Below are positions 19,356 through 31,100 of a stretch of DNA of 64,000 nucleotides, piece by piece. Numbering within the stretch: the first letter of the stretch is position 1; each line of letters opens with the position of its first letter. This DNA is from Enchytraeus crypticus (lineage: Eukaryota; Annelida; Clitellata; Enchytraeida; Enchytraeidae), in contig CAJHZI010000758.1 in the NCBI GenBank assembly GCA_905160935.1, positions 220,001-284,000 of the forward strand, read 5' to 3'. Made by a program: the position numbers and the translations under genes. A model generated the notes under the pieces. The model was given only the letters and a program-made list of their open reading frames with translations. It ran no database searches and was not told the DNA's origin.

Positions 19356-19642
19356 GTTATGTCAGCTATGGCGGTCCATCTAATGTGCGCATAACGGATG
19401 GCTACATAGCGGTTCTCTGTCATGTTCTGCGGGAACACAGCGGATATTGGGACATGCTCAGGGTTCTACTGGAGGTGAATTGTCTCGTCGCCCATTTCTA
19501 CACTGTCTACGCTCCGGGAGAGGACTTTCACGATAAGAAACAGATGCCTTGTTTTGAGTCGACGCTAACGAAGGAACTGTACTTTCCAGCTCTTAAAGAG
19601 AGCGACAGACAATCTGCACAGAAGTCCTGCATTATAATGTAA
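19356..19642 (+). pseudogene. Caspase C last exon: small subunit with altered pocket and C-terminal C-I-I-M
   Basis: Enters phase 1, 95 codons, TAA stop. Caspase landmarks in order: YVSYGG, LCHVLREH, LEVNCLVA, KKQMPC and STLTKELYF. The S1-pocket Arg of YVS(W/Y)R is Gly. After the usual end of the fold come about 17 extra residues with charged Lys/Asp/Arg, ending K-S-C-I-I-M. This fits the CaaX rule (Cys, two aliphatics, Met), which in known proteins directs farnesylation. The exon is open and undamaged although the exon before it carries stops. Confidence 0.85.
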
Positions 19643-19644
19643 CA

Positions 19645-19800
19645 CAATCAGCAAGAATTAGAGATATACTATCGTCCATGATATTATCGAGCACTATGGA
19701 ACACAAACCAAGCCGAGAAGAGTGAAACAAACAGAGTCCTTAACGAAAAAAATCCAGTATCAAGAAAGCCAGTCCAAACTTAAAAATTATAGAATTAAAA
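19645..19800 (+). repeat. Dispersed repeat F5 in the caspase C 3' flank
   Basis: AATTAGAGATATACTATCGT, ATCGAGCACTATGG, AAGCCGAGAAG. It begins within a few bases of the stop codon. Confidence 0.65.
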
Positions 19801-20204
19801 AAGACGAGGTGTATAAAAGAGAAATAAGACTATAAAATATTTAGTGTATGCGTGTATATCGGATTAGGTAGCCTATACACTTATGTCACACTATAACGGA
19901 TGATGGGGAGATAGTGAAAGCCGTGGTATAGACTATGCCACTAAAAGAATTAGAAACACGGACCTAAAGATCAAGACCCGGACAATTACCTTATATCGGG
20001 AAAATTTAAAGCGCTAGAAATGTGGATATGGAGTAGAGTGGGAAAGATTAGCTGAACTCAAAAAGCATTTTCGGCTAAAACTGCACACAAATTGTGTGCA
20101 TTTTACCCCAAGTCAGAGTTTATTTTGATTATAGTTACAGACGATTTAGATTTTCTAGTACGATATATTGACACTATCTATTCAACTGTGTTCAATCGGA
20201 AGCA

Positions 20205-20285
20205 TCGGTGGTGAAGTGGTGTAGATGCTAGGCTTAAGATCTTGGGTTCGGGGTTACATTGTAGATCGAGTCACTTACTTTTTAA
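20205..20285 (+). repeat. tRNA-like segment, probably SINE-derived
   Basis: GGTGGTGAAGTGGTGTAGAT followed by TCTTGGGTTCGGGG resembles A and B boxes, but the arms do not fold into a convincing tRNA, so I do not call a tRNA gene. Confidence 0.35.
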
Positions 20286-20459
20286 ATTTTAATTCAATTT
20301 TCTTAGTTTCATACGAATTTGGTTAGGGTAGGGTAAGGGATTTGGGTTAGCGGTAGGGATAGTACATTTTTTAGGAATAATTGGTTAGGAATAATACCCT
20401 GCCAGCTGGGGAAATACCACAAACCCGGTATTGCGGTTTTAACGACAAGTCATAAAGCT

Positions 20460-20640
20460 ACTAATGATGAAGTCCTGGAGGGCGTATGTAGGCCTACAGA
20501 TGGACAGTTGATAAATGCATTAAGATTTAAGAAGAAGAACTGATAGGACGCATTCCAGGAAGTAATAATTTACTAAAAATCGTTATGGAAAGAAGAACGA
20601 AATATTGGACTATTTAAGGATACATTCATAAGTGGGCATG
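20460..20640 (+). mobile_element. LINE family A, degraded RT fragment
   Basis: ATGATGAAGTCCTGGAGGG and AGATGGACAGTTGATAAATG match the LINE-A NEEVLERVGTDRQLIN region with indels. Confidence 0.6.
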
Positions 20641-20737
20641 AAAATACGGTGCATGGACAAATGCTGTAAGTTCGATATAAAAGCTAAAGTATACATTTAT
20701 TGCAACTATATATGAAGCTACAATGTAGTATATAAAC

Positions 20738-20950
20738 ATCATGAAGTTTTAAATGACAGATCCGGAGGTGAATTGAACTCTCGTGAGTACGAATCCCAGC
20801 CGCGCTGATCTGAGAGTAAAATCTCGGACATTCACTGGACCGGTTATACGGAAAATGGACTAAATTTCTTAACGGTTTTAACATGTAGTATCAAAAAGTG
20901 ATAGATATCAACGTAGTTGATCATTTCACTATAGTGCGTGTTGACTTTTT
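20738..20950 (+). mobile_element. SINE-2 copy
   Basis: CATGAAGTTTTAAATGACAG, GTACGAATCCCAGCCG (B box), AAAGTGATAGATATCAACG tail. Confidence 0.8.
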
Positions 20951-21023
20951 TTATATAATATGGCTATATCATATGAACAATGCACATACCTTTAAGAAGC
21001 GTCCAACTCAGCTATGAATGTTT

Positions 21024-21126
21024 CAGTAGCGTAGTGGCTAGAGGTGTAGATAACGAACGTAATGAATTTTAAATGGTAGATCTTTAGGTGAATTAAACTC
21101 TCGTGGGTTCGAATACCAGCCATATG
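21024..21126 (+). mobile_element. SINE-2 head
   Basis: A-box-like TAGCGTAGTGGCTAGAGG and B-box-like GTGGGTTCGAATACC; truncated after the B box. Confidence 0.75.
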
Positions 21127-21317
21127 GTCGACACAACGCTTTTTTGTTGAAAATGTATCCATCTTTGAATTACTGAACTCGAAATAGAACTGCTGCTATG
21201 CAGCTAATCCTTCAAAGAACTTCCATATTAAATTTTATTCACCATCAGTGTAATTCCAACGGAAAATTAAATTTTATTTTATTTAAATTATCAAGTCTAA
21301 TTGCAATCTGACAACAG

Positions 21318-21460
21318 CTCTTCAGCGCACTGCCAAGTGGCAGGTTCCAGGTACATATTCATACTCAAAGTCTGTTTTCTCGCTCCATAAGAGCACTCCT
21401 TAAATCTACTAGTTAATCCCTTCACAAAGCCTAGGCCCTATCCATACCTTATGTAGCCTA
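21318..21460 (-). mobile_element. SINE family B inserted in the large repeat
   Basis: CAGCGCACTGCCAAGTGGCA then the B-family body to ACCTTATGTAGCCTA; absent from the matching position of copy 2. Confidence 0.8.
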
Positions 21461-21721
21461 TTATTTTTAAATGAAGTTATGCATTTTTCCCTTAAATTCC
21501 TTTACTCAAACTAACAGATAGCTCTGTTCTCTAACAGGCAACTGCACTTGCAGCTTTTTCCATCACTCCAGAGAGCCATTGTATTATATAGTGGAACAGA
21601 CATTAGTACATTTCCAGTCATCATAATAGGATACATATTGCTCATATTTACATTTCAATTCCAGTGTGCATGAGAATCGTGTGTTTTAGCTTAAAGGCTC
21701 TAGCCTTTATGTTGTACTTGC

Positions 21722-21723
<2 letters not shown>

Positions 21724-21772
<49 letters not shown>

Positions 21773-21790
21773 TCTCTCTCTCTCTCTCAC
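21724..21790. repeat. (CT)n microsatellite
   Basis: Long CT tract within the large repeat; produces serine/leucine-rich false frames. Confidence 0.95.
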
Positions 21791-22032
21791 TCACTTTCTC
21801 ACTTTCACTATGGGTTAATAAGAGTAATTACTTTTTTTCTGAATTTACTTATTGAATCAGTCAAACCTACTGTCAATGAGCCACATTCCATATTCCCTGA
21901 CTAAACCTTATTTACGTAATCTGCAAGCGGTCTACAATTATAATAAAATGAGGTGATTGAACATTTTAACTCTCCAGAGAGATAGGCCCTACAAAAAATA
22001 TATTCATTTCGCTAGGTGTATATCTTTGCAAA

Positions 22033-24246
22033 GGACAATATTACCAACATGTAGATCTAATTAAGCCAAGCCAATATGCAAATACATGCGGTCTATATTA
22101 ATGGCTTATATCTTAAATAACAAGATATAAATTTACATTATTGTATGCAATGGGCCTATAATTGTTAATTATTCTGATTGCCTGAATTAGGCCTACTTAA
22201 GCGCATTTAACAAAGAAAAAAGAAATTAAGCGTTATTAGCTAAACAACTTACAGGCATATTGTATCAAAATTGTTCTAATGAAAGATAATTTAGATTTTT
22301 GTCTGATATAAACTGCAAATCTGCGAAATCAGACTGAAGGCAGAATTACTCGGAAATGTAGGCCTATATATGTGCATCTACATCAATGGCATCTACATCT
22401 TGTGTGTCGCTACAGTCTATTGAGCAGAGGCTAAACAAGACTAATTACACGACATAAGGGATTCAACTGAACGACAAGATTAGGGATTAACCGAAGTCAT
22501 ATTTAATTGACATCTGATTTGAATTAGAGCTTGGTGGACTTTTGGATTTACATTCATTTTTGCTGCGGCGTTGATATTCGAATTAACTCAGGCGATTTGC
22601 TTCTATTTTTCATCTTCTCTATATATAATTATCTGCACTATTCTCATCAAATAACTCTCGCTCGCTGACACTGCCACTTATCTTAGGAGCGATAATGTGT
22701 AGGCCCTTATAGTAGACATAATATTAGTCATTCTGTGTAGCTGTTAGTGGCATTGAAGGGTAGATGAGAGGAGGTGGATGGGGTAGGAAATTCAAAAGGG
22801 TAATGCCTAACATTATGAAGGGGAAGATATTCTGGCCGATATCAATCTCTAGCATTTGGCTTTATCCACGAGATAGACTCAAAATCTGTTTTTCCATTTT
22901 GTGAAACTTTTCTATTCTCAACTTCATTTTGTGTAAATAAACGGACTTTGGCGAATAAACAAGTGTTCATAAAATCCAAAAGTGACTATTCCTTCTATAA
23001 AAAAACCTTCCAAATTGACAATTAACTGGCGCATTTTGGAATCATAGATAATTTCTTTATTGCCATAGGTAATTTCTATAGAGACATCCCTTGCTCTGAG
23101 GTGCAGTAAATTTTTTTCTTTGATATACTATAATACTAGAATTAACCTGAGATTGCCATAAAATTGCATGAGTTAGTCAGAGTTACTGAATTTTCTGTAA
23201 ACTATAGTGTTCAGATTCAGAATAGTGTTCCAACAGATGTGAAACTATGTAGGCCTATGGGCGTGTGCTACACCGAATTGTAATAAACCTGAAACTACAT
23301 TATTAGTGATAAATAGAGTTGTCATGAACGCTTATGCTTCTGTTCTTGATGTTACACACTTAGATATCATCTGGTATTAGCGATGATACTACGATTGTTT
23401 ATGCAACGTCAAAGTAATTAGTAAGACTACCACGAAGGTCCCTGGCAGGCCTGTTTGAACGCAAGTCATGACGTTCATATTTACATTTCCGTAGTTTTCC
23501 ATGATTCACTGTTAAATTTTACTGATTAAAGTTTTAAATCCAATTAGAATGGCAATGTTTTTATGTCTTGTCCTGCTGGTAAATAAATCAGACTTTAGCT
23601 TTCTCAATTGTTTCACTACAGACTGTTTGAGTGCTAATAGTTTAATACTCATGCTGTTCATTTGTGATTCTGTGCCTCCTTTTGTCTGTAGGCCTATGGT
23701 TGAGTTTGTAATTTAACCCTCCAACAACCAACGGGGGTTGACAGCGGACCCCACTTCCGATTTTTCTTCTAAAACTTGAGTTTGTAATTCAAATCTTCAT
23801 TTATTCGCCACTGTCACTCTTTTATTTTAATTTTAAATTGATTTAAACATGTAGGACGATTGTTAGCAAGGTGATTGGTATCCAGGTGGTCAACTAGATA
23901 GGGTGTTATGCTCTTTCATTGATGGACTGGTTTTTAATGTAATAGAGTGCATGTCTTTGCGTTTTACTTAAGCAGGCCTACCTTTATGTTATTCGAACTA
24001 TGTTGACTGCTGTGCTGAGTGATATGTGAACAAATAACTAAGAAACTAATCTACTTGTTCTCTCCATTAGTGTTTTTCTCAGAGTAGGCTTGAATGCGTT
24101 ACTGCGTGGTGTTGAAAGTATAATGTATCTGAACATGAAATCTGGCATACCTCAGAAAACGTACACATACAGGCCAACAAATAGCAAGACAGAAAGCAGA
24201 AAACACATTGCAAAAAGGTTTAATGAGAATCTTTATATTGCATTCT
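22033..24246. other. No gene recognised
   Basis: About 2.2 kb of AT-rich, apparently unique sequence with frequent TAGGCCT words. No coding exon, RNA gene or transposon end was recognised on either strand. Confidence 0.4.
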
Positions 24247-24715
24247 AGTGATGAAGTTTTTATCCATCAAAAGTAAGCGCTTAGATGGTAAAGAGAAAGG
24301 ATGAGCCCTCTCCCTAAGCCTAAAGTTAAAATTATCTTTAAGCGGCCGAAGAAGCCGGTTACACGCTGTTTGTTATTGATGATGGAGCTAAACAATTTTT
24401 CATCAGCATCGGCAGTTATATCTGTAAAAGATCGTATTCCATCATAGAAATTACATCTTGTAGCCTTCCTGAGGAGGGCTTCAAGTTGCTCTCTATCGGA
24501 GGTACCAAGGTAACCCCACCATAAATTGCGATGCATAGGTTACCTTGAAGAGTACAATAGCTTTAAAGACGGTGACAATTAGGTTAGAATTAAGGTCCTT
24601 TGCTTTTAGAGTGCGAATGGCAAAAAGATTAGAGGAACAACTGCTAATTATATCATCAACATGGACAGAGAAAGAGAAGTTGGATTGGAGTTTCTTAGAA
24701 TTTATTAGAATGCCT

Positions 24716-24945
24716 AAATAGCGCAGGGGTAACATCATGAAGTTTTAAATGACAAATTCTGAGACGATTTGAATCCTCGTGGGTTCGAATCCCGGCCGCG
24801 CTGATCTGAGAGTAAAATCTCGGACATTCACTGGACTGGTTATACGGAAAATGGTCTAAATTGCCTAACGGATTAAACATGTGGTTTTAAAAGTGATAGA
24901 TATCAACGTAGTTGATTATTCACTATAATGCGTGTTTAATTTTAC
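24716..24945 (+). mobile_element. SINE-2 inserted in LINE X
   Basis: TAGCGCAGGGGTAACATCAT, GTGGGTTCGAATCCCGGCC, TGATAGATATCAACGTAG tail. It interrupts the minus-strand RT frame. Confidence 0.8.
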
Positions 24946-25139
24946 TTTTACTTTTACTGTTGAGTGTAACACCTAAACATTTCAGAGTGTCGACTCTTAA
25001 CAATTCCAGCTAGGAGCTGCGGCACATAATTTGCTTGAACTTCAGATCGCGGTGGATGGAAAAGAATATCACGGGATTTAGACTTATTCAGTTGAAGATT
25101 GCTTTTACTGGACCAAAAGTCAAATGGTAACGCTGCAAA

Positions 25140-26539
25140 ATGACGACATTAAGCAATAACCTTATAATATCCAATTGTTTCTGTTTTATTACAAATAAAA
25201 TAGGTAAATTTGCTGCGAACACACTCAAAACCTTAATATCGGAATTTTATACAAGCGAGCAGATAGTTGTCGCGAAAGGTCTTCTGTTGGATACCGTTAA
25301 GGACTTAAAACTCGCTAATCTTCCTAAGTCAATCAGGAACAGAAGGACCAGCTCATCCCATCTAGGGAGTGAATATAACGATATCGTGGCGATTTTGAAC
25401 GTACTTGATGAGCAGGGCATCATGGGCGAATTACCAATCTTCGTGTCTGACAATCCAGATAATATGCCATCTACTAGACTCTTGGAGGGTGATCTGAATG
25501 TTCTGTGGACTAAAATTGACAGATTAGAGATGTTTGTAAAGAGCGTTTGCGAAAGTTCATCGATAGCTGTTGCAACAATTCGCCAGATGTCGGCCGACTT
25601 TATGCAATCAAGAGCTAGGTCGATGGCACTATCTCGTAACACGTAACAGACGGTAACAATAACAGAGCCATCCCTACAGGTGAGATAACAGCCGACTCCA
25701 TTACAATAGACGCTGTACAGTTAACGAGCAAGCGTAATCGTAGTAGTTTACCTAGAGAAACAAGTGGCACTCGTCAATGGAGCTCACTAACAGAAACCCC
25801 AAAAGTAACTGATTTAACAGATGACAATAGTTTTACTCTTGTAGAAAGTAGAGCGACGAAGAAGCGTAGAGTAAATGAGTTAGATATATCACCAAATGAA
25901 AGGACGAGAAACAATTCAAAGTCGCCTTCTTATTCCGTCATAGTGACTCAAGCAATTCCTCAATCCAAGAAGAACTCTAGCACCCATTCCTTTCATTCTG
26001 CAGCTATTAACAATAAATTAGTGGGAAATGGAAAACCTGGAGTCCTAAAAACTGCAATCCACACAGACACCAATGCAGAGAAAGTAGTTTTTGGAATTTA
26101 TAACGTCGATAACAGCTTCAGTACTGAAAGCATTCGAGCTCACTGTAAAAATCATAATATCAGAGTTTTGTTCTGTTTTGACGTGAGTAAACCAAACCAC
26201 AAATCTCGTACGTTCAAACTAGCAATAAATAAAATGAATGAGCAGACAATTCTAGAGAAATCAACATGGCCTACCGGAATCATTGTGAGACCGTGGATTT
26301 ACAAGCCATTTAATAATAATGAAACTCAAATGACAAACTCTCGTTCACAAACAGTAAGTTCTGATCTTCCTGCTAAGAAAGTTGTGATCTTAGAAAAACC
26401 AGTAGGAATATCTGACGATTCTGTTAATCTAATCGAATTGGATGCCACTGCTGATAATATCTTTGTCGATGCTGTAATATGCCTACCTGTTAACGATGAC
26501 TCATCTACTAATAAAGAAATGCAACATTCCATTAATTAA
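25140..26539 (+). pseudogene. LINE X ORF1 (one frameshift)
   Basis: The frame 25140-25646 continues, after one frameshift near 25640, in the frame that ends at 26539. It has N-terminal hydrophilic sequence and a basic, Ser/Thr-rich middle (ATKKRRVNELDIS), typical of LINE ORF1 RNA-binding proteins, but no zinc knuckle or RRM that I can confirm. Its place directly upstream of the endonuclease frame is the main evidence. The bases between 25647 and 25942 are open in the second frame. Confidence 0.6.
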
Positions 26540-26598
26540 AGATGGCGGTAAATGGATTTTATAATCTAAGTTAAAATATAAGCTTAACAACGTTTAAT

Positions 26599-28163
26599 AT
26601 GCGTGGTTTCAATCAGAGGATAACCATGCTAAACTCGTTATGTTATAAATATATGGAAAGTGTTATTTTTATTCAAGAGCATTGGTTGACTCCGGATCAA
26701 CTAAGCTATTTCAATCCATTCAGTGATAAGTACATGATTTATACTCACTCGTTAATGAAGAACTGTTTAAATAACGGGATTTTACGTGGCAGACCCTTTC
26801 AAGGTCTAGCGATTCTCATTAATAAAGAATTTTGTAATTTATTTAAATCAGTTTCTGTGGTAGCATGTGAAAATCGTTATATGATAGTAACACTGGACAA
26901 TTTGTTGTTAATTAACGTGTATCTTCCTAGTTTTAGAACATCCTTGGAACGTAATGAGCTTGAATTCACTTTTAACAAATTGGAAGCAGAATTGACTGGT
27001 GTGTACTATAGTCATGTAATTGTAGGAGGTGACTTGAATTGTGATGTACGAAAGGGCTCCACACACTCTAAATTCATCAATAGCACTTTTAGAAAATTAG
27101 GTTTAACACTTTGTAACGAATATTTAAAATATCCGAGTGACGTTGATTTTACATTTGCTGTTGAAAATCGTAATTTGTACTCGTGCATTGATCATTTTTA
27201 TATTAATAATGTATTTTTAAATCATCCAGTTTCTTTGCATACAAATAATGACTTTGATAATCTGTCGGATCACTTGCCATTAACTCTAACGTTGAATGGA
27301 GAGTTAGTTAAATCTTGTGCTGCAAACATTGTTAAAAGTAAAATTTTAAAAAACGATTGTAAGTCAAATCAAATTGAAAAATTTCTAAATTGGAAATCCA
27401 CGGGCAAAAGAGAATATCATGAATTAAGTGGTCAAAATCTTCAGTCTTTATATAATCTTTTCTGTGTAAGTGACATTAAAACGCTGCTGAAGCAAAAACA
27501 ATACTTGTTCAATCAACGGATTATTAATGATATTTATGAAGAAATAGTCGCAATTTTGGTTAATGCAGCTATTGATACCGTTAAAACTAAATGCAAAAAA
27601 GGTGTACAAAAATTTTGGTGGCATAGTGAACTGACTAATATAAAGAATTGTTCTATCTTGCATTTTACCAATTGGAAGCTGGCTGGACGTCCTACGGCTG
27701 GTCCATTATATGAAGCAAAAAATGAAGCGCATAAGAAATATAGAAAGGCTGTTAATCAAGCCAAAACTGATTCTAACATGTCAGTTTCTAAAAAACTGGA
27801 GAATAATCTTTTAGAAAATAACAATAATATATTTTGGAGATGTTGCAGGGTTTCTTCAACAAAAGAGACCCTGCTAAACTAATGAAAGTAGATGGTTTAG
27901 AAGATCCCGACCAAATCGCTAATCATTTAGCCTCGAGTTTTGAAAAAGCATGTTTGCCTAATTCTGTCTCAAAACATAATAATTTCAAAAATGAATATTT
28001 AAAGAATAAGGTTAGTAATTCGATAATGGATAATGATTGTCTCATTGATGACTTGTTGGTGCATAAAGCTATAAACAACTCAGGGCTGAACAAATCGCCT
28101 GGTATTGATGGTTTATCTGCGGAACATTTACATAGAGGCATAATGATCGTTAAGAGCATCAGC
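26599..28163 (+). pseudogene. LINE X ORF2, endonuclease domain and start of RT
   Basis: APE-type endonuclease with the catalytic landmarks in order: FIQEHWL (Glu), VIVGGDLNCDV, SCIDHFYI and LSDHLPL (Asp-His). ORF2 nicks the target and reverse-transcribes the LINE RNA. A frameshift near 27850 moves the reading to the frame that contains NKSPGIDGLSAEHL, the first RT motif, after which the element is cut. The catalytic RT part is missing here, so it is non-functional. Confidence 0.85.
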
Positions 28164-28170
28164 AGTGATG

Positions 28171-29275
28171 GTACCAGGGACTAGAAGCTTAGATTTTTCC
28201 CTAAACATTGCTTAACCATTTGCCAAAGTTCAATCGTTGAAGAATCGGTATTAAGGCGCGATAGCTGCTTCGAAATTGCTAGCAATTAGATTACCAATTC
28301 TTACAGCGAAAGAGTTTGCCTTTTATTACCAGAGCGCATCACATCGTTCTTTCGTCGTGACAAACGCTAGATTTCTGGCGATATAAAGCTAGGGTCATTA
28401 GAAGTTAATGTTATTGTCTTTAGAGGAAACCCGGAAAGAAGTCATCTTGCAGATTAATTTAATGAAAGTCGAATATTAGTAGGAAACGACTTAGGCCTAT
28501 AATTAAAAAGTGCACACACTGCTAAAAGGTCCGTTGAATCAGCTGCTGGCCTTGCAGGTTTCCAGTGTAAGCGAAGTTTATATTCGTGCTACTTAAACTG
28601 TACATTTTACTTTTGTCCTATTTTGTCGTGCGTAAATTTGAAAAGCTACGATTATTGAACAAATTTAAAACTGACAATATATCGAAATTTTGTGATCTAT
28701 TTTGACTTGCGGCTACAGATAATATTACCTCAAGGCATCGGCGTCGGCGGTTGACGTTACGTGGACCGTTATATGATTGGCTATTTATAGGTCAGCTCCT
28801 CCCCTTAAACACGACCTACTTACCTCTTATTGTAGAAAGTAGTCAAAGGGAAAACCCGGGCATTTAAAAAATTATCTCTTCCAAATACAGTGAATGTAGA
28901 CTGAAGTATAGTTAGCAGACACATATTTCCTTCAGCAGCCACTTCCGGCGAACGTATACCTGACGGTTGTACGGCCGCATAGGTCAAGGTTAATATTTGT
29001 AAATAAACAATAAATAAATATACTATTAATATGAAGTAAGTATTAACACAAAGAGATCAAACTACATGATTTGTAATCAACCGGTATGATTTATGAACAA
29101 TAATATTTAAAAACGGATTAAAGTTAATGGTTTTGCTATAATGTTGTAAGATTAAAATTAATAAATATGAATAATAAGATTATTAATTGTGAATCATTAA
29201 ATTTAATAGTTTTCAAGTAAATATTTTTAAATAATTGAAGTGAGCTTTTTTGTAGATCTCCTTAAAATAAAATTA
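28171..29275 (+). other. Unique stretch with a possible promoter at about 28770-28810
   Basis: No exon recognised. Around 28772 GATTGGCTATTTATAGG combines an inverted CCAAT box with a TATA-like element, in locally GC-richer sequence (GGCGTCGGCGGTTGACG just upstream). This could be a promoter for a plus-strand transcript, but no downstream gene can be tied to it. Confidence 0.2.
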
Positions 29276-29280
29276 CATGG

Positions 29281-30110
29281 TATCTCTCTCTCTCTCTCTC
29301 TTAGTGCACTGCCTACTGGCAGGTCCATGGTTTATAACGCCTCCACTCTTCTCTGTCTGCCGCTTTCCTCTTCATTTCCACATATGAGTGGGTCTTAAAA
29401 TCATCTAACATACCTAATCTCGGCCTGCCCCGCCCGCCTCTTTTTCCTTCCATTCTACCTTCTATGACCTCTATTTATAGATGTTCCCCCTTAGGATGTG
29501 TCCTATCCAACTCTTCTTCCTATTTCTTCATACATTTATCAACTATCTATCTGTACCAACTCTCTCCAGAACTTCCTCATTTGTAACCTCTTGAGTCCAG
29601 CTAATCCTCTCCATTCTTCTCCAAATCTATCATTGCCTCAGCCTATCCATTGTCTTCTGCAGTCCAGTCTCGCTGCCCGCTACCATTCCTTAGTCATCTG
29701 CAAATCATACATCTTGTAATAGTTTTCCTCCTACTTCTATTCCTTCTTCCATGTCTTTCATGGCTTCTTCCATCATTACCTCAGCGTAATTGTTAAAAAT
29801 CAATGTCGAAATGCTACAACCTTGTCTTTCTTCACATCCTATTTCGCTTCTTCTGAGTATTCTTGTTGGATTTTGATTATTGAGCACTCTTTGATTCATG
29901 TACAAGTTTAAAATTAGTCTTCTATCTCTCCAGTCAATTCCTATTCTTTTTAAGATATTCATCATCATTTTCCTAGCCAATCCTGTCAAAGGCCTTCTCA
30001 AAGTCTACCAAGCATACAAAAACGTCATTTCCATATTCTAAGCTTCTTTTGCAAAGAACCCGCATTGCCCCTATTGCTTCTCTTATGCCGCATCCTTACC
30101 TTGATTGGTA
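29281..30110 (-). mobile_element. LINE family A with RT core motifs
   Basis: CT tract and hairpin at 29281-29335, then the C-terminal blocks; further right, in minus sense: VDFEKAFDR (motif A), EERQGCSIS (motif B), GGKLLQDV, a stop, then FADD (motif C). The region between FADD and the C-terminal block is shorter than in the 5935-6690 copy, so internally deleted. Several stops; inactive. Confidence 0.8.
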
Positions 30111-30154
30111 TATCGCACAGGGTTCTATATAAATATAAATGTTATTATAAAATG

Positions 30155-30245
30155 ATAACTTATTAGATCATGTATAGAATTTAGAAATGTTGTACAAGTT
30201 GTTGTTAGATCATGTATAGAATTTAGAAATGTTGTACAAAATGTT
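30155..30245. repeat. Two-copy direct repeat
   Basis: TTAGATCATGTATAGAATTT with the following AGAAATGTTGTACAA occurs twice in tandem. Confidence 0.8.
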
Positions 30246-30249
30246 GTAC

Positions 30250-30370
30250 AAGTACTTGACTCTGATGGTTATGGCGAAGGATTGGCCTTCATGCCTTCGA
30301 GATCAAGCCAGAGACTTCAGATAATTTGAGTCAATGGACAGGAATTTTTCTTAGGCCAAGGTCAATGTTC
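30250..30370 (+). repeat. tRNA-like SINE head (tentative)
   Basis: GGTTATGGCGAAGGATTGGC followed by CTTCGAGATCAAGCC resembles A and B boxes. I see no clear tRNA fold. Confidence 0.3.
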
Positions 30371-30650
30371 ATGATCTATTGCTTAGTTTCACAATAAAAA
30401 TATAATGTCAAGAAAATATAAATATCTCAAACATAATTTTTGTTAATAATACTAATAATAAATATAAATATTAATAAATAACATAATTATTTCTTAAAAA
30501 TTAAATATTTTAAACATAATGTAGACTAATTTCCTGTATAAAATATGTCATGTCGTCATGTGATTCTTACGTGTTATGGGCCTAACAAGAACTGTTTACA
30601 TATTTTGCAGTAGGATTGTATGAAATTGTGAAATGTATTGCAAATAGCAA

Positions 30651-31100
30651 ATGGTGTGGGGGCTGAGATCTGTCAAATCATACACCACTATTGAAAGTAA
30701 TGATGATAATGATTTTACTAGTAATTTTTCTAGCAATTTTTATGTTGCTGTTTCAGACATAGAAGTTTGCATGGTGCAACCTGTTAACAATGCAAGTTCA
30801 GATATCAAAATTAATTTGCACCTGTTGTCCACTCTGCTCAACGTGCACCTGTTGTGCACTCTGCTCAGCTTGCACCTGTTGTCTGCTCTGCTCAGCATGC
30901 ACCTGATGTCCGCTCTGCTCAGCGTGCATCTGTTGTCCATTCTGCTCAGCGTGCACCTGTTGTCCACTCTGCTCAGCATGCACCTGATGTCCACTCTGCT
31001 CAGCGTGCTACTATTGAACATAATCTCTTATCACATGTGGTACATACTTTACATTATGCACACTTGTATATCAAGATCTTATATTAAATTACTGGTGTAA
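30651..31100 (+). other. Open frame with 27-bp minisatellite (possible exon)
   Basis: A 149-codon frame from ATG (an in-frame TAG lies two codons upstream). Codons before the repeat read SNDDNDFTSNFSSNF and SDIEVCMVQPVNNA; then seven 27-bp units (about 30815-31005) encode nine-residue repeats of the type VHLLSTLLS. A second plus frame reads the same DNA as nine-residue VHSAQRAPV-like units, and two minus frames are also open, so coding status is uncertain. A possible acceptor TATTTTGCAG ends at 30610. Confidence 0.3.

Larger units (their letters stand above)
21226..22032 (+). repeat. Large repeat/duplication, copy 1
   Basis: Matches 58686-62622 over its whole length: TATTAAATTTTATTCACCATC at the start, CATCACTCCAGAGAG in the middle, a CT tract, CACTTTCACTATGGG, and AGATAGGCCCTACA near the end. 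This copy has a SINE-B insertion (21318-21460); the other has a LINE. It is either a dispersed element or a segmental duplication. Confidence 0.8.
24254..28163 (-). mobile_element. LINE family X with inverted 5' half (twin-priming geometry)
   Basis: Minus-strand 24254-25135 carries the RT region after the catalytic motif (NLQLNKSKSRDI, then SSCSSNLFAIRTLKAK and REQLEALLRKAT), split by a SINE-2 (24716-24945). Immediately next to it, plus-strand 25137-28163 carries the 5' half: ORF1, endonuclease and the start of the RT. The junction joins the element's 5' end to a mid-RT point and the outer inverted end stops just upstream of that point, as twin-primed L1 inversions do. A 7-bp match AGTGATG at 24247-24253 and 28164-28170 may be the target duplication. 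That both halves belong to one family is inferred, not shown. Confidence 0.6.

Noticed and set aside
20205..20285. tRNA gene
   Set aside because: A and B boxes only; arms do not fold.
25247..25642. 131-codon minus frame
   Set aside because: Shadow of the LINE X ORF1 on the other strand; no motif.
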